Of a stretch of 64,000 nucleotides of DNA, positions 17,697 to 27,232 are shown in pieces. The notes beneath the pieces are model-generated. The model did no database searches. It had not been told where the DNA came from and saw only the letters and a list, made by a program, of their open reading frames with translations. Position 1 is the first letter of the stretch. The number at the start of each line of letters is the position of its first letter. A program made the translations under genes and the position numbers. The stretch is from Ignavibacteriales bacterium (GTDB lineage Bacteria > Bacteroidota > Ignavibacteria > Ignavibacteriales > Ignavibacteriaceae). The DNA lies in contig JADJIA010000003.1 in NCBI GenBank assembly GCA_016707285.1, positions 372,001 through 436,000 on the forward strand, in the 5' to 3' direction.

Positions 17697-18587
17697 TTAT
17701 TTCAATTTGTCGAGAGTAATTTGGGCAAGTCTGAAAGTTGCGTTATCGATCATTCTGCCATCAAGTTCTGCTGCACCTTTCCCTTGAGTAACTGCATTTT
17801 TATAAGCATCCACCACTCTTCGGGCTCTTTCGATCTCTTCAATTGTTGGAGAGAATACATCGTTGATAATCTCGATCTGCGAAGGGTGAATAGCCCACTT
17901 TCCATCAACCCCCAATGCCGCCGCCAACTCAGCCGACCTTTTTAATCCAACAGGATCTTTAAAATTGCCGTAGGGCGCATCGATCACAGACAACCCTCTT
18001 GCTTTTCCTGCGATTACCATTCTTGAAAGGACATAATGCCAACGGTGGCCGGGGTAGAAGTCTTCGTTTTCACCGTGTCCTGAAATTGAAATAAATTTGG
18101 CACCGATCGAGGATGAAAAATCTGCGATTCCAAAAACGAGGGTGATATTCCTTGCCGAGGCAGCCGCAATTTCTGAGATATTTTCGAGGCCAAGGGGGTC
18201 TTCAATCGAGGGTTCGAGTGCAATTTTATTTACAATATCAAACTCTGTTTCAAGTCCTTCAAGAAGTTTATCGATAAAATAGACATCTGCAGTAGATGAA
18301 ACTTTTGGAATCACGATGGAATTTATTTTTTCGCCACACCGGGGAATAATCTCAAGAATATCCCTGTGTGCAAATTGCCCACCCGGTTGATTTATCCTTA
18401 TTGACAGGAATTTATTGCCCCAATCGAGGTTGTTGATTGAATCAACCAGTTGCTGCCGGGCAGGCACTTTTTGGGAAAGAGGGACACTGTCTTCGAGATC
18501 AAGCATGATCACATCGGCAGATGACCCGGCAGCTTTTTGGTGCATCCCGGCCAAATGGCCGGGAACTGATAAAATTGATCTTCTCAA
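17697..18587 (-). CDS. CitE/HpcH-type lyase (malyl-CoA lyase-like)
   Basis: 296 residues, full TIM-barrel length. RRSILSVPGH at the start, VIMLDLEDSVP, IRINQPGG, VFGIADFSSSIG and GKWAIHPSQIEIIN are conserved in the CitE-like/beta-methylmalyl-CoA lyase family; the Glu and Asp ligands for magnesium are present. It would cleave or form a C-C bond in an acyl-CoA such as malyl-CoA or citramalyl-CoA. There are no citrate lyase partners (CitD, CitF) nearby, so a stand-alone lyase is more likely. It begins 2 nt after the glycosyltransferase stop and is probably co-transcribed with it, although no shared pathway is evident. Confidence 0.85.
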   Translation of the reverse strand: MRRSILSVPGHLAGMHQKAAGSSADVIMLDLEDSVPLSQKVPARQQLVDSINNLDWGNKFLSIRINQPGGQFAHRDILEIIPRCGEKINSIVIPKVSSTADVYFIDKLLEGLETEFDIVNKIALEPSIEDPLGLENISEIAAASARNITLVFGIADFSSSIGAKFISISGHGENEDFYPGHRWHYVLSRMVIAGKARGLSVIDAPYGNFKDPVGLKRSAELAAALGVDGKWAIHPSQIEIINDVFSPTIEEIERARRVVDAYKNAVTQGKGAAELDGRMIDNATFRLAQITLDKLK

Positions 18588-18589
18588 TC

Positions 18590-20047
18590 TTAATTTCTCA
18601 TTCTTGCTTTTAACTCAAAAGTACGAAGTTTATCTTTATAGTAGTTGTGGGCATTCACCTGAGGAATACTAAGAGCTGAATCGGAATTTCCCTCCCATCT
18701 GCGGCAGAGGTAAACAGGATGATAAATTCTTCCGATTCTGTATTGTCTTGAGATTGCAAGCCCCACACCATAATCTTCACCATAAGAAACATTGGGGATT
18801 TTGATTTCTCTTAATACAGGAGTATAAAATGCTCTTGGAGCACCGAGACCGTTAATTCTGAGGGCGTTATTGGGTCCGTTGTCGTCAGTCCATTCTTTAT
18901 GATCGATGATACCGGGAGGAATTTCCTCAAGTTTAAAATTGGTCATCTGGTAGGTACCAATAACCATCGCACATTTCTCTTTTTTAAAAGTATCAACAAC
19001 GGTTTGAATGGTGTTTTCATCGTTATAAAGGTCATCACTGTCAAGCTGAATGGCAAAAAGTCCACATTTTTCATGATGAACTCCGAGGTTCCAACAGCCA
19101 CCAATTCCGAGATCATGTCTCTCTGGAATCAAGTGGATTAGTCTTGGGTCTGAAGCAAATTCCTTGATTTTTTCGGTGGTTCCATCAGTTGAGTGATTAT
19201 CAACAATAATCAAATTAAACGGGAAATCGGTTTTTTGCATTAAGACAGATTGAATTGCATCTGAGACGGTGGTTACTCTGTTTCTTACAGGAATAATTAC
19301 AGAGGCTGTAAACTCAAATTTATCATCTTCAAAATCAATGCTCTTAAATTTATCAGTTGTGAGGAATGCACCTGTTTTTTTAAGATAGTTGGTGCAGGCT
19401 TTTTCCATTTCAATTTGAACAGCGCGGTTGCGGGGATCAACATAGTCGAACAATTTTTCGCCGGATCTTCTTGTGTCCTGTTCAATTGAGGAATAAAGAT
19501 ATTCCCCAATTCTGACCAGATCGCCATAGCGTGAGATTTCCAGACGGAGACTATAAATTCCTGCAAATAAAAATGATTCATCTGAGGTATCTTTAACCGC
19601 TTTTTTTGCTTTTTCAGTATCAAAAAGCATAAGATATCCAAAATTAAAATCATCCCTAAGACTTCCTGCCTGGTAGTCTATAACAGGATGTGGGGTAGTT
19701 ACTTCATCCTTAATTTCATAATAATCGGAATAGATCATAGCGGCATCGGTGGCAGATGCAACATTCAACATTCGTTCAAATGCGAACTGTCCCGGTGCGA
19801 TGATCGTGTCTTGTTTTATAAATGCGAAATATGGTGTGGTTGTTTTGTTTACCACTGTTCTGACGACATCGGATGACTGGATGGAATCAACTCTTAATTG
19901 AATACTGTTTTTAATCTCCGGAAGATTATCCTGAAGTGCCAGAAGATAAACAGTTTCCACTACGCCGGATGCATTAAGGTCACTTACAGTTCTTTTGGTG
20001 TGTTCGCCGCCATTATAAGGCAGAAAAACGGTGATTTGTTTACTCAT
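18590..20047 (-). CDS. Glycosyltransferase with two GT2-like domains
   Basis: 485 residues from the ATG at 20047, which follows GGAGAGAAACTA; a longer frame to 20128 lacks such a site. Residues about 1-200 resemble a divergent GT-A domain (VFLPYNGGEHTKRTVSDL, MIYSDYYEI). Residues about 245-400 are a clear family 2 domain: FTASVIIPVRNRVTTVSDAI, IIVDNHSTDGTTEKI and LDSDDLYND, the DXD-like metal site. It has no membrane helices, so it acts in the cytoplasm or on its membrane face, probably in polysaccharide or glycoprotein synthesis. Donor and acceptor are unknown. Confidence 0.88.
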   Translation of the reverse strand: MSKQITVFLPYNGGEHTKRTVSDLNASGVVETVYLLALQDNLPEIKNSIQLRVDSIQSSDVVRTVVNKTTTPYFAFIKQDTIIAPGQFAFERMLNVASATDAAMIYSDYYEIKDEVTTPHPVIDYQAGSLRDDFNFGYLMLFDTEKAKKAVKDTSDESFLFAGIYSLRLEISRYGDLVRIGEYLYSSIEQDTRRSGEKLFDYVDPRNRAVQIEMEKACTNYLKKTGAFLTTDKFKSIDFEDDKFEFTASVIIPVRNRVTTVSDAIQSVLMQKTDFPFNLIIVDNHSTDGTTEKIKEFASDPRLIHLIPERHDLGIGGCWNLGVHHEKCGLFAIQLDSDDLYNDENTIQTVVDTFKKEKCAMVIGTYQMTNFKLEEIPPGIIDHKEWTDDNGPNNALRINGLGAPRAFYTPVLREIKIPNVSYGEDYGVGLAISRQYRIGRIYHPVYLCRRWEGNSDSALSIPQVNAHNYYKDKLRTFELKARMRN

Positions 20048-20312
20048 TAGTTTCTCTCCGTATCTAAATAAAAAATCCGTATGGGTTATGGGAGTGCTCT
20101 GTGAAGTGTCGTGACAGTAAAATTCCATCGGACAAAAAGACTCCTGAATCAGTGATACAAATGTAATAAATTTTGATTGATGCTTAAGCGGTGAAGTGGC
20201 AGGACAAACTATTGAAAGGGGAAAATTTTGGTTTTATTGTTGAATCAAAAATATTTTGTAAGTTTAGTAACAACTTGTAACAGAGTTTCCAACATGGAGA
20301 AGGAGTAAAAGT

Positions 20313-20456
20313 ATGAGACGGGGTTTATTGCTGTTTACAATAATAATAACAGCAGTCACAAATATCTTCTCCAGAAATGAGTTGAATGTAAAAATTAAAA
20401 GCAGTTCAACCGGAAAGGTTGACTATTTATCAAAAAAAGTGATCTACCTGCGGTAG
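20313..20456 (+). pseudogene. Collapsed type IX cargo remnant: signal peptide joined to sorting-domain end
   Basis: The 47-codon frame starts at ATG 20313 after AAGGAGTAAAAGT, opens with a signal peptide (MRRGLLLFTIIITAVTNIFS) and then reads VKIKSSSTGKVDYLSKKVIY plus LR and stop. The last 22 residues match the end of the neighbouring 935-residue protein (VKIKGNETGKVDYLSKKIIY) almost exactly. So this is a paralogue that lost everything between its signal peptide and its last 20 or so residues. A promoter-like TAAGTTTA lies at 20259-20266. It could still be expressed as a tiny exported peptide. Confidence 0.75.
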
Positions 20457-20543
20457 GTCAGACTTATCACATTCAAAATGGAGAGAATCAGAGCATAAGG
20501 GGTCGTTTTGTTTATGCTTCGTGAATCTCCGGGAGAAAAAAAG

Positions 20544-23315
20544 ATGAAAAAGATATATCTTTTTCTGTTAGTGGGACTTTTGTTTGCAGACATTTCTGCG
20601 ATCAATACACTCATTGCCAGAATTCCGTTGCAGCCATGGGTTCCAGAGCGGGCTGCGTATATGAAAAACATCACACTCGTGGTTGAACCACGGGGAGCCT
20701 ATACCGAACAATCACTTTACATCTATTATACTGATAATGGACTGTTTGGGAACAATAATGTGGAAATCGTTCACAGATTTGAGTTACCGCAGGGTGCGAT
20801 AATGAAAGATTTTTGGATGTGGATGGGGAACAATGTAATGCAGGCGATTCATGTTGATACATGGACAGGAAGGCGACTCTACGACAGCATTATTCATGTT
20901 CCATCCAATCCCGATCCCGGTTATTTGACAAAGATCGGTGAACAATATGAACTGCATATATTTCCGCTAAGATCGGGGACTACCAGAAAAGCCAAGATAA
21001 CCTACCTTGTTCCACTTCAATATTCTCAGAACAAAACAATTGCTGAACTTCCTTATGGATTATTAAGAGCCAATACACTTGTTAATGTTCCGCTTCATAT
21101 AATGTTTAAGAGGATAACAAATGAATTTGGGTCTCCGGGTATAATGGAGGTGCCATCTGCAACATTTGTTCCAAAAGCGGATACGATGGGATTCAACTAT
21201 TATTACACATATCTGGCTAATATTGCTGCATATCAATCACTTAAAATGACCTATCAGTTCCCGTTAAATTTTGGTACCTACTTTAGTTCTGAAAAGAAGA
21301 AGGCGGGTGAAAATTTCTTTGAATTGGGGGTTGGTCTGGGCGATATGTTTAATGTTGACACAGCCCGAACGCCGCAGAAAATATTTTATGCATTTGATGT
21401 AAGCGGCGATTTCAGTAAAAATCTTACAACTACTGCAGCCAATTTGCGATCGCTAATTTCCGGAAGCATAAGGAGTGGTGATTCTGTGAGGATTGTGATT
21501 GCGGGTGGTAATGAGTTTGTTGAGTTAACAAACGGATGGACTCCTTACGAGGTGGTAGCCGGCTGGTCGCTTCAGAACATGTTTGCAAATTATCTCAACT
21601 CACCTGTTGGTATTGCTGCAAGTTCAGTTAAGAAGCGGAAAATCCTGTGGCTCGATCATGATTCCAGATGGACGATGGATTTTCATGGTATCAGTACTCT
21701 TTGCAATTTTAAAGAAGTTGCCAATTTTGGGCTGGGGCTTCCTGATATAACCAACAGCGATCTTGTGATGGCTTACGACCCCATGGGGAAAAACAAACAC
21801 CGGGATACAGTTGCCCGGTATAAAGACTCTTTAAATCTTTTGCTTGAAAGAGGCGGAAGATTTTTAGCATATACTTCAAAACCTACAGTAAGCGCAGATT
21901 CGATTCTGAAACACTATTTCACCAATCTGAGGGTTGATACCACAATTACAAAGTTTAACACATGGTTCAGGAATGAAAATGGCAATCTTGGAGTAGGGTT
22001 TCCTCCGACGATCGAAAGAAAAACCACTCATGTACTTAATCATAACGACGAATTTGTGAAAGTGGAGCTAAAAAACAATCTTGATAAAATTGCGGTTTTG
22101 TCGAAGCGGGTACTTAACGGGCTGTTTGTCGTTTCCGGTATTTATGGCTATGACGATGATCTTAGTCTGAAATCACTTATAAATCCACCTTTGATGGGGA
22201 TCAATGTAACTAATGGTCCATTAATGTTACCCGATTTCCTCGACTATATCTCAAATTTCAGTAATGTAAATCGTCCCGACAAAATAATTATTGTAAGCAA
22301 TTCGGATAAATATTATTCAGTGGAAGAGATAGATGCCAAAGTTAATCAGTTTATGACCCAACTTGGTGAGTATAAACCGAAGATTAACACAGTAAACCTC
22401 CTCGACGGAGAACCATTTGTGATTCCTCCCGTTACTTATAATGATCTTAAGAGTTACTATGGCAGTGGACTGTTACTCGCAAAGATTTCATCAAAGAGGG
22501 GTGGGCTTCACTTCGAAAAAGCGATTTATGATTGGGATTATATCGCAGATGGAATAAGTACTTCAATGCCCGGTATTGATACACTTGTTATAACAGTGAC
22601 ACCACAAACCGGTGGAGTAATTCCCGAATTCAGAGAGATCAGGAAAAATCTAAAAGATTATTGGGCTCCCATGTTTTTTGTCGGGAAGTATGACAACACA
22701 AATACGGTTACACTTGATGTTACGGCAAAATTCAGTGGAAACGATACAGTTTATTCCCGGAGTTTTCCATTCAGTGTTCAATTTGATACAATTAACAAAA
22801 GGACAATTATACCGAGTGCATTAACCAATGAAAAGATTAACGAGATGCTCGTAAACGCAGCTTATGATACTTCACTCATTGTAAGTATGGCATTTGATGA
22901 CCGGGTATTGTGTGATTATACTGCCTTCCTCGTGCTTGAACCAAACGACACGGTTCACTACCTGATTAATCCCTGGGATGAGAGTACTCTTACAAAAATT
23001 GAGGATGAAAACAGTAAGGTTGACAGCCTCATGTTGGATATTTATCCCAATCCATTTAACTCAATGTCATTGATCAAGTTAAGTCTTCCTGAAGATTCAA
23101 GGGTTTCTGTAAATATCTTTGATATTACGGGGCAACTTGTAAAACAAATTGCAGATGAGGATGGGATAAAAGGTATTAAGAAATATAATTGGAATGGAAC
23201 CGACAATTTTAATACCACTCTTGCGAGTGGAGTATATCTTGTTCATGTTAAGATTAAAGGTAATGAAACAGGTAAAGTTGACTATCTTTCGAAAAAAATA
23301 ATCTATCTAAGGTAG
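20544..23315 (+). CDS. VIT/VWA-like type IX secreted protein
   Basis: 923 residues from the ATG at 20544 (GGGAGAAAAAAAG upstream). A signal peptide ends near residue 20. Residues about 40-180 resemble a vault/inter-alpha-trypsin (VIT) domain (VVEPRGAYTEQSLYIYYTD, HRFELPQGAIMKDFWMWMG, LYDSIIHVPSNPDPG). Residues about 270-400 resemble a von Willebrand A domain with a degenerate metal site (YAFDVSGDFSKN). The C-terminus is a type IX sorting domain (DIYPNPFNSMSLIKLSLPE to KKIIYLR). It is probably surface-exposed or released and adhesive. A collapsed paralogue lies directly upstream, so this was once a tandem pair. Confidence 0.85.
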   Translation: MKKIYLFLLVGLLFADISAINTLIARIPLQPWVPERAAYMKNITLVVEPRGAYTEQSLYIYYTDNGLFGNNNVEIVHRFELPQGAIMKDFWMWMGNNVMQAIHVDTWTGRRLYDSIIHVPSNPDPGYLTKIGEQYELHIFPLRSGTTRKAKITYLVPLQYSQNKTIAELPYGLLRANTLVNVPLHIMFKRITNEFGSPGIMEVPSATFVPKADTMGFNYYYTYLANIAAYQSLKMTYQFPLNFGTYFSSEKKKAGENFFELGVGLGDMFNVDTARTPQKIFYAFDVSGDFSKNLTTTAANLRSLISGSIRSGDSVRIVIAGGNEFVELTNGWTPYEVVAGWSLQNMFANYLNSPVGIAASSVKKRKILWLDHDSRWTMDFHGISTLCNFKEVANFGLGLPDITNSDLVMAYDPMGKNKHRDTVARYKDSLNLLLERGGRFLAYTSKPTVSADSILKHYFTNLRVDTTITKFNTWFRNENGNLGVGFPPTIERKTTHVLNHNDEFVKVELKNNLDKIAVLSKRVLNGLFVVSGIYGYDDDLSLKSLINPPLMGINVTNGPLMLPDFLDYISNFSNVNRPDKIIIVSNSDKYYSVEEIDAKVNQFMTQLGEYKPKINTVNLLDGEPFVIPPVTYNDLKSYYGSGLLLAKISSKRGGLHFEKAIYDWDYIADGISTSMPGIDTLVITVTPQTGGVIPEFREIRKNLKDYWAPMFFVGKYDNTNTVTLDVTAKFSGNDTVYSRSFPFSVQFDTINKRTIIPSALTNEKINEMLVNAAYDTSLIVSMAFDDRVLCDYTAFLVLEPNDTVHYLINPWDESTLTKIEDENSKVDSLMLDIYPNPFNSMSLIKLSLPEDSRVSVNIFDITGQLVKQIADEDGIKGIKKYNWNGTDNFNTTLASGVYLVHVKIKGNETGKVDYLSKKIIYLR

Positions 23316-23339
23316 CTGTTTTTTCTTTTAATTCTAATG

Positions 23340-23369
23340 AGGCTGTCTCAATCGGGGCAGCCTTTTTTT
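23340..23369 (+). terminator. Rho-independent terminator
   Basis: AGGCTG, a 12-nt loop, CAGCCT followed by seven T, 25 nt after the VIT/VWA gene stop. Confidence 0.85.
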
Positions 23370-23507
23370 ATGCTACTTCGCTACTTTGCTTCTCGTTACA
23401 TAGTCTCATACTTCCCAAAAAAATGTGTAACTTCCTTCCCGTGTAAACCTTCACACTTGAAGCTTAACACTTTTTGGAGCAAATTTGCATCAAAAAAAAA
23501 GTGAAAA

Positions 23508-25232
23508 ATGGGAAACTACTACACACACAAAGAGATAACAGAACTTCATAACGAATCGCTTGAGTCATTTGATAAAACATGGAGCAGGGGTAAAAGAAAT
23601 GAGAGATACAAACAGGGAATCCATTGGACTGATGATGAACTGCGAGCCATAAAAGCGGCAAATCGTCATCCATATTCGATTTCGCTGATGAACCACAAGC
23701 TCAACAATATTATTTCGACACAGAGACAGACTCGGACCTCATTAAAAGTGAGCTCATCTGAAGAAAATGATATTGAATCGAACATTGCCACAGAGATTCT
23801 CAAAAGAAAAGAAAGAACGGAGAATTTACAGCAGATCGAGAGTGAACTTTTTGATGCGGGACTTTCGGTTTGTTTTGGAGCAGCAGAGATTTTGCCGTCG
23901 ATCAAAAACGGTGAGATAAAAGTAATGATCAAACGGCGGGACTATCTGGATGTCTTTTGGGATTCAAGCGCCAGGGATTATAATCTTGATGATGCACTTT
24001 TTATTGCAGTTGGAGAAAATTTCCGCAGAGAAGATGTGGAAAGAAAATACGGAAGGATTTCAAGTTCTTATGATCCGGTGTTTGGCCATTCATTCTATCG
24101 CGAGGAGAGTGGAGGTGGTTTAAGGGGAGGAGGTGATGTAGTTCGACTCATTAATCACTATACTAAAAGAGAGGTGCCTGAATATCTCCTTCTTTTTAAT
24201 GACTACCGGAATCACTTTAACCTAAGAGCGGGAGTATTTGCCGGAAAGTTTGAAACAAGAGCGGAGATTGAAAAAAGAGTCAGAATACTCCATATTCCCT
24301 ATCTGGAGAACAACCTTGATGTTCCGGTTCATGAGATTATACCCGTAACTTCAGAGAGAATAACTAAATATATTCTTACCGGTGGTGAAATCATTGATAT
24401 AATCGATTTGCCTCTTTCATCCATTCCGATAAATGTTTACCGACCCTTTCACTTCGAAAACAAGTTTTGGTCACTTGCTGATCTTTTGGCTGAACCGCAG
24501 ATTTTTCTCGACCGTGTATTCATGCAAATTGATTACAGCTTTGGGAGGGATGTAAAAAATGTTTATCAGGGGAATGTTCATGCTCTGGCAGAATCGGAAA
24601 CTCCCGAAACGGCATTAAGAAAAGCAGAAAAGACAGGTGGAATTATTTGGACAAGGACGGGTGAAGAGGTGTTCCGACCTCTTAAAGTTTCGGGAGTGAA
24701 TCCACAATATTTTCAGATTGCATCGATAATGCAAGGGTTTATTGAAGACCTCGCCGGAGGGAGGAGTTTTCATGGTCTTGCTGATTACAGTAACGAGAGC
24801 GGAAAGGCAATTCTCGCAAAACAAAAACAGGGTTTGCTTGCGGCGGGGTTGGTGCTCGACAATCTTAAAAGGTGGAAATGTAGTTTGGGGGAAAAACTGC
24901 TTGAAGCAGTGTTAATATATGAAGGGGACGATGCTGTGGCAGCCGCAACGAGGCAGATCATGGGGGAGGTTGTTTTGGGGGACAACCTTCCTTCTGCCGA
25001 ATCGATTTTGATGATGGATCATGAGATAGTTGTAACCGAGGCACCATTAAGCAGTGATGAGAAAAGTGAAAAACTTGAACAACTTGTCTCACTTAATAAC
25101 ATCTATCCCGGTTCAGTACCAATTGAAGTGGTGTTAAATTACATGAACCTTGAGACTGGTGATAAAGATAAAATTATAAAAAATTACAACAACACAAACA
25201 CAATAACCGGAGGAAATAATGGAACAGAATGA
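23508..25232 (+). CDS. Phage portal protein, P22-like, in an orphan context
   Basis: 574 residues. HWTDDELRAIKAANRHPYS, then MNHKLNNIISTQRQTRTSLK, matches the N-terminal pattern of P22-type portal proteins, and MIKRRDYLDVFWDSSARDYN with DDALFIAV matches their central wing region. A long helical C-terminal part follows (FMQIDYSFGRDVKNVYQGN, LAEPQIFLDRVFMQ). Portals form the dodecameric DNA gate of tailed phage heads. No terminase, capsid, tail or integrase gene is present; upstream and downstream neighbours are chromosomal. The gene is intact and longer than a decaying fragment would be, so it may be kept for a function or be a recent relic. The next gene overlaps its end by 14 nt. Confidence 0.75.
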   Translation: MGNYYTHKEITELHNESLESFDKTWSRGKRNERYKQGIHWTDDELRAIKAANRHPYSISLMNHKLNNIISTQRQTRTSLKVSSSEENDIESNIATEILKRKERTENLQQIESELFDAGLSVCFGAAEILPSIKNGEIKVMIKRRDYLDVFWDSSARDYNLDDALFIAVGENFRREDVERKYGRISSSYDPVFGHSFYREESGGGLRGGGDVVRLINHYTKREVPEYLLLFNDYRNHFNLRAGVFAGKFETRAEIEKRVRILHIPYLENNLDVPVHEIIPVTSERITKYILTGGEIIDIIDLPLSSIPINVYRPFHFENKFWSLADLLAEPQIFLDRVFMQIDYSFGRDVKNVYQGNVHALAESETPETALRKAEKTGGIIWTRTGEEVFRPLKVSGVNPQYFQIASIMQGFIEDLAGGRSFHGLADYSNESGKAILAKQKQGLLAAGLVLDNLKRWKCSLGEKLLEAVLIYEGDDAVAAATRQIMGEVVLGDNLPSAESILMMDHEIVVTEAPLSSDEKSEKLEQLVSLNNIYPGSVPIEVVLNYMNLETGDKDKIIKNYNNTNTITGGNNGTE

Positions 25233-25602
25233 AATGATTGAAGAAGTTAAGACAAATAATGTGGAAGCCACTGATATGTCTGAAGAGTCCTTACAAAATG
25301 AAGTGGCAACGGACAAAGTTGAGGTGGAGACGGATTCACCGAGGGTGGTTAAAGGTGAGAATTCGGGGAATGTTGCTTCTGAATCTGTTGAAGAGTCACC
25401 GGCAGAATCTTTGAGTGCAGCCGCGGAACATGAAATTTACCAAAAGCTAAAAACCGAACTTATGGAAGAAATCAGGAAGTATTTTGATCCAATTTTGAAA
25501 CAGGGAAGACCGCTCCCTGAAGAGTTGAGTCAGGGGGAATCACTTCCTCCGGAAAGAGAAAACAATCTGATAAACAGAATAATTGATGAATCGGGTTGGT
25601 AA
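25219..25602 (+). CDS. Acidic, low-complexity protein of the portal cassette
   Basis: 127 residues, very acidic in the first 75 (many Glu, Val, Ser), then a helical amphipathic part (AEHEIYQKLKTELMEEIRKY). It starts inside the end of the portal gene with CCGGAGGAAATA before the ATG, so the two are translated together. Acidic coiled proteins next to portals are often scaffolding proteins, which is a guess from position and composition only. Confidence 0.6.
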   Translation: MEQNEMIEEVKTNNVEATDMSEESLQNEVATDKVEVETDSPRVVKGENSGNVASESVEESPAESLSAAAEHEIYQKLKTELMEEIRKYFDPILKQGRPLPEELSQGESLPPERENNLINRIIDESGW

Positions 25603-25603
25603 A

Positions 25604-26242
25604 ATGGCGAATGATTTTTATACAAATCTGATATCAGGATTTGCACAGGGGCTTGGGCTGGGTGGACAAAATCATCGAATCGGTGTTCTAAAGCGTGGTT
25701 CAGTTGAGAGGGAAAACGATGCACTTGCATTATTTGGTGAACTTCTTCAACAGGAAGACGCTGAAAACGGGGGAGTGGGTGATTCCACACAAACTCCCCA
25801 AAAAGAGGCACTTCTCGCATCCCTTGCACCCGCCATTTTTTCACTTTATAAGTACCACAGAAAGAAAAAAGAGAAAATACCGGGATATGACGAACCATTT
25901 CTCTACTACACCGATGCTGATGGAAACAGAACCTGGCTTGATAACGGCAAGGGGGAGAAAATTAAAAATTCATTTTATAAACCAAAAATAGTTGACAGAT
26001 TCACTGAGGAAAAAGAAGGGAGAAAAAAGCGGGTTCAGCTTTATGAAGATGGCAGCAAAGTTTATAATGATATTGGGGAGGGGTATGGGAAAACCTCTTC
26101 TGAAGAAGTTTTTCACAACCCGGTTGAATTCCAAAAGAAACTTCTCGATAGTTATCGCGATGGGAAAATTTCGCTTTACGAATATAATCTGATGAAAGAA
26201 AGAGGCGTTGAGGGGCTGAGGGGGAGGATTAAAGTTAAATAA
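25604..26242 (+). CDS. Third gene of the portal cassette, unknown function
   Basis: 212 residues from the ATG at 25604, which follows the previous stop by one nucleotide. The N-terminus has a Gly-rich amphipathic helix (YTNLISGFAQGLGLGG); the rest is charged, with a basic KYHRKKKEKI and a YDEPFLYYTDADGNRTWLDN segment. I do not recognise a family. Such Gly-rich N-termini occur in phage internal virion or injection proteins, but this is speculation. It ends the plus-strand cassette; a repeat region follows. Confidence 0.55.
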   Translation: MANDFYTNLISGFAQGLGLGGQNHRIGVLKRGSVERENDALALFGELLQQEDAENGGVGDSTQTPQKEALLASLAPAIFSLYKYHRKKKEKIPGYDEPFLYYTDADGNRTWLDNGKGEKIKNSFYKPKIVDRFTEEKEGRKKRVQLYEDGSKVYNDIGEGYGKTSSEEVFHNPVEFQKKLLDSYRDGKISLYEYNLMKERGVEGLRGRIKVK

Positions 26243-26265
26243 TGACGTCAATTGGGGGGATAGTT

Positions 26266-26345
26266 CCACGGATTCCACGGATTTAACACGGATTTAACGG
26301 ATGGAGTTTATGTTTCCCCCTCTTTGCGTCCTCTGCGGTTTAATC
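26266..26345. repeat. Dispersed intergenic repeats (CACGGATT and CTCTGCGG types)
   Basis: 26266-26300 has GATTCCACGGATTTAACACG with further CACGGATTTAA copies; 26321-26341 has CTTTGCGTCCTCTGCGGTTT, the reverse of the 17592 element. They separate the portal cassette from tpiA. Confidence 0.7.
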
Positions 26346-26365
26346 CCATAGTGTTGACAAATAAC

Positions 26366-26397
26366 TTTGTTCAAAGGGTTAAATATGGGTAACTTTA
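26366..26397 (+). promoter_or_regulatory. tpiA promoter
   Basis: TTTG at 26366-26369, 20-nt spacer, TAACTTTA at 26390-26397, which fits the Bacteroidota-type promoter. A second -7-like box TAACTTTG at 26362-26369 overlaps the first -33, so tandem starts are possible. Confidence 0.5.
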
Positions 26398-26429
26398 AAG
26401 TTGAAAAAACAAAAAATTCGAGGAGAATG

Positions 26430-27179
26430 ATGAGAACTAAAGTTATAGCCGGCAACTGGAAAATGAATAACGATATTAATGGTACGATCGAACTTATATC
26501 AGGTATAAAGTCGATTCTTGCAGGGAAAAAGATTGATGCAAAATTGATAGTATGCCCGCCTTTCACTTCACTTGAGACTGCAAAGGAACTGTTAAAGGGA
26601 AGTGATGTTGGTCTCGGTGCACAGAATATGTATTTTGAAGAAAATGGTGCATTTACAGGCGAAATTTCGGCTGCAATGTTAAAATCTGTTGGATGTGAAT
26701 ATGTTATACTTGGACATTCAGAGAGAAGAACCATTTTTGGTGAGACAGATGAGTTGATAAACAAAAAAGTTAAAAAAGCACTTGACTCACAATTAAAGCC
26801 AATCTTTTGTATCGGTGAAACACTTGAAGAAAGAGAAAGTGGAACCACCTTTGATGTTATCAAAAGACAGATTCAAGCGGGACTTTCAGGATTATCAGAT
26901 TCTGATATGAAAGCTGTTATAATCGCTTACGAACCTGTATGGGCTATTGGAACCGGGAAAGTTGCATCACCAGCACAGGCTCAGGAAGTACACGCTTTCA
27001 TAAGAAGTGAACTTGTGAAACTTTTTGGTGCTGTATCAGCTGAAAACACCGTTATTCAATATGGTGGAAGTGTAAAACCGGATAATGCACGCGAACTTTT
27101 GGGTCAGCCTGATATTGATGGTGCACTTGTTGGTGGCGCCTGTCTTAAAGCCGAGTCGTTTGTAGGAATAGCTGAATAA
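26430..27179 (+). CDS. tpiA: Triosephosphate isomerase
   Basis: 249 residues from the ATG at 26430, chosen because AGGAG sits 4 nt upstream and because family members begin just before (V)IAGNWKMN; the longer frame to 26367 contains the promoter. Lys11 in GNWKMN, His in LGHSERR and Glu in AYEPVWAIGTGK are the catalytic set, and GGSVKPDN binds phosphate. It interconverts dihydroxyacetone phosphate and glyceraldehyde 3-phosphate in glycolysis and gluconeogenesis. Confidence 0.97.
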   Translation: MRTKVIAGNWKMNNDINGTIELISGIKSILAGKKIDAKLIVCPPFTSLETAKELLKGSDVGLGAQNMYFEENGAFTGEISAAMLKSVGCEYVILGHSERRTIFGETDELINKKVKKALDSQLKPIFCIGETLEERESGTTFDVIKRQIQAGLSGLSDSDMKAVIIAYEPVWAIGTGKVASPAQAQEVHAFIRSELVKLFGAVSAENTVIQYGGSVKPDNARELLGQPDIDGALVGGACLKAESFVGIAE

Positions 27180-27193
27180 ACTTAATTGTTATT

Positions 27194-27230
27194 ACGGAAC
27201 TTCTCAGATGTAAACTGGTGAAGTTCCGTT
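27194..27230. terminator. Hairpin terminator between convergent genes
   Basis: ACGGAACTTC, a 16-nt loop and GAAGTTCCGT, then TTTTT on the plus strand. It ends tpiA and, with the A-run on the other side, may also serve the pseudopilin operon coming from the right. The 10-bp stem is perfect. Confidence 0.85.
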
Positions 27231-27232
27231 TT

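Noticed and set aside
23508..26242. Complete prophage
   Set aside because: Only portal-type and two unknown genes are present; no integrase, terminase, capsid, tail or lysis genes and no attachment-site repeat seen.
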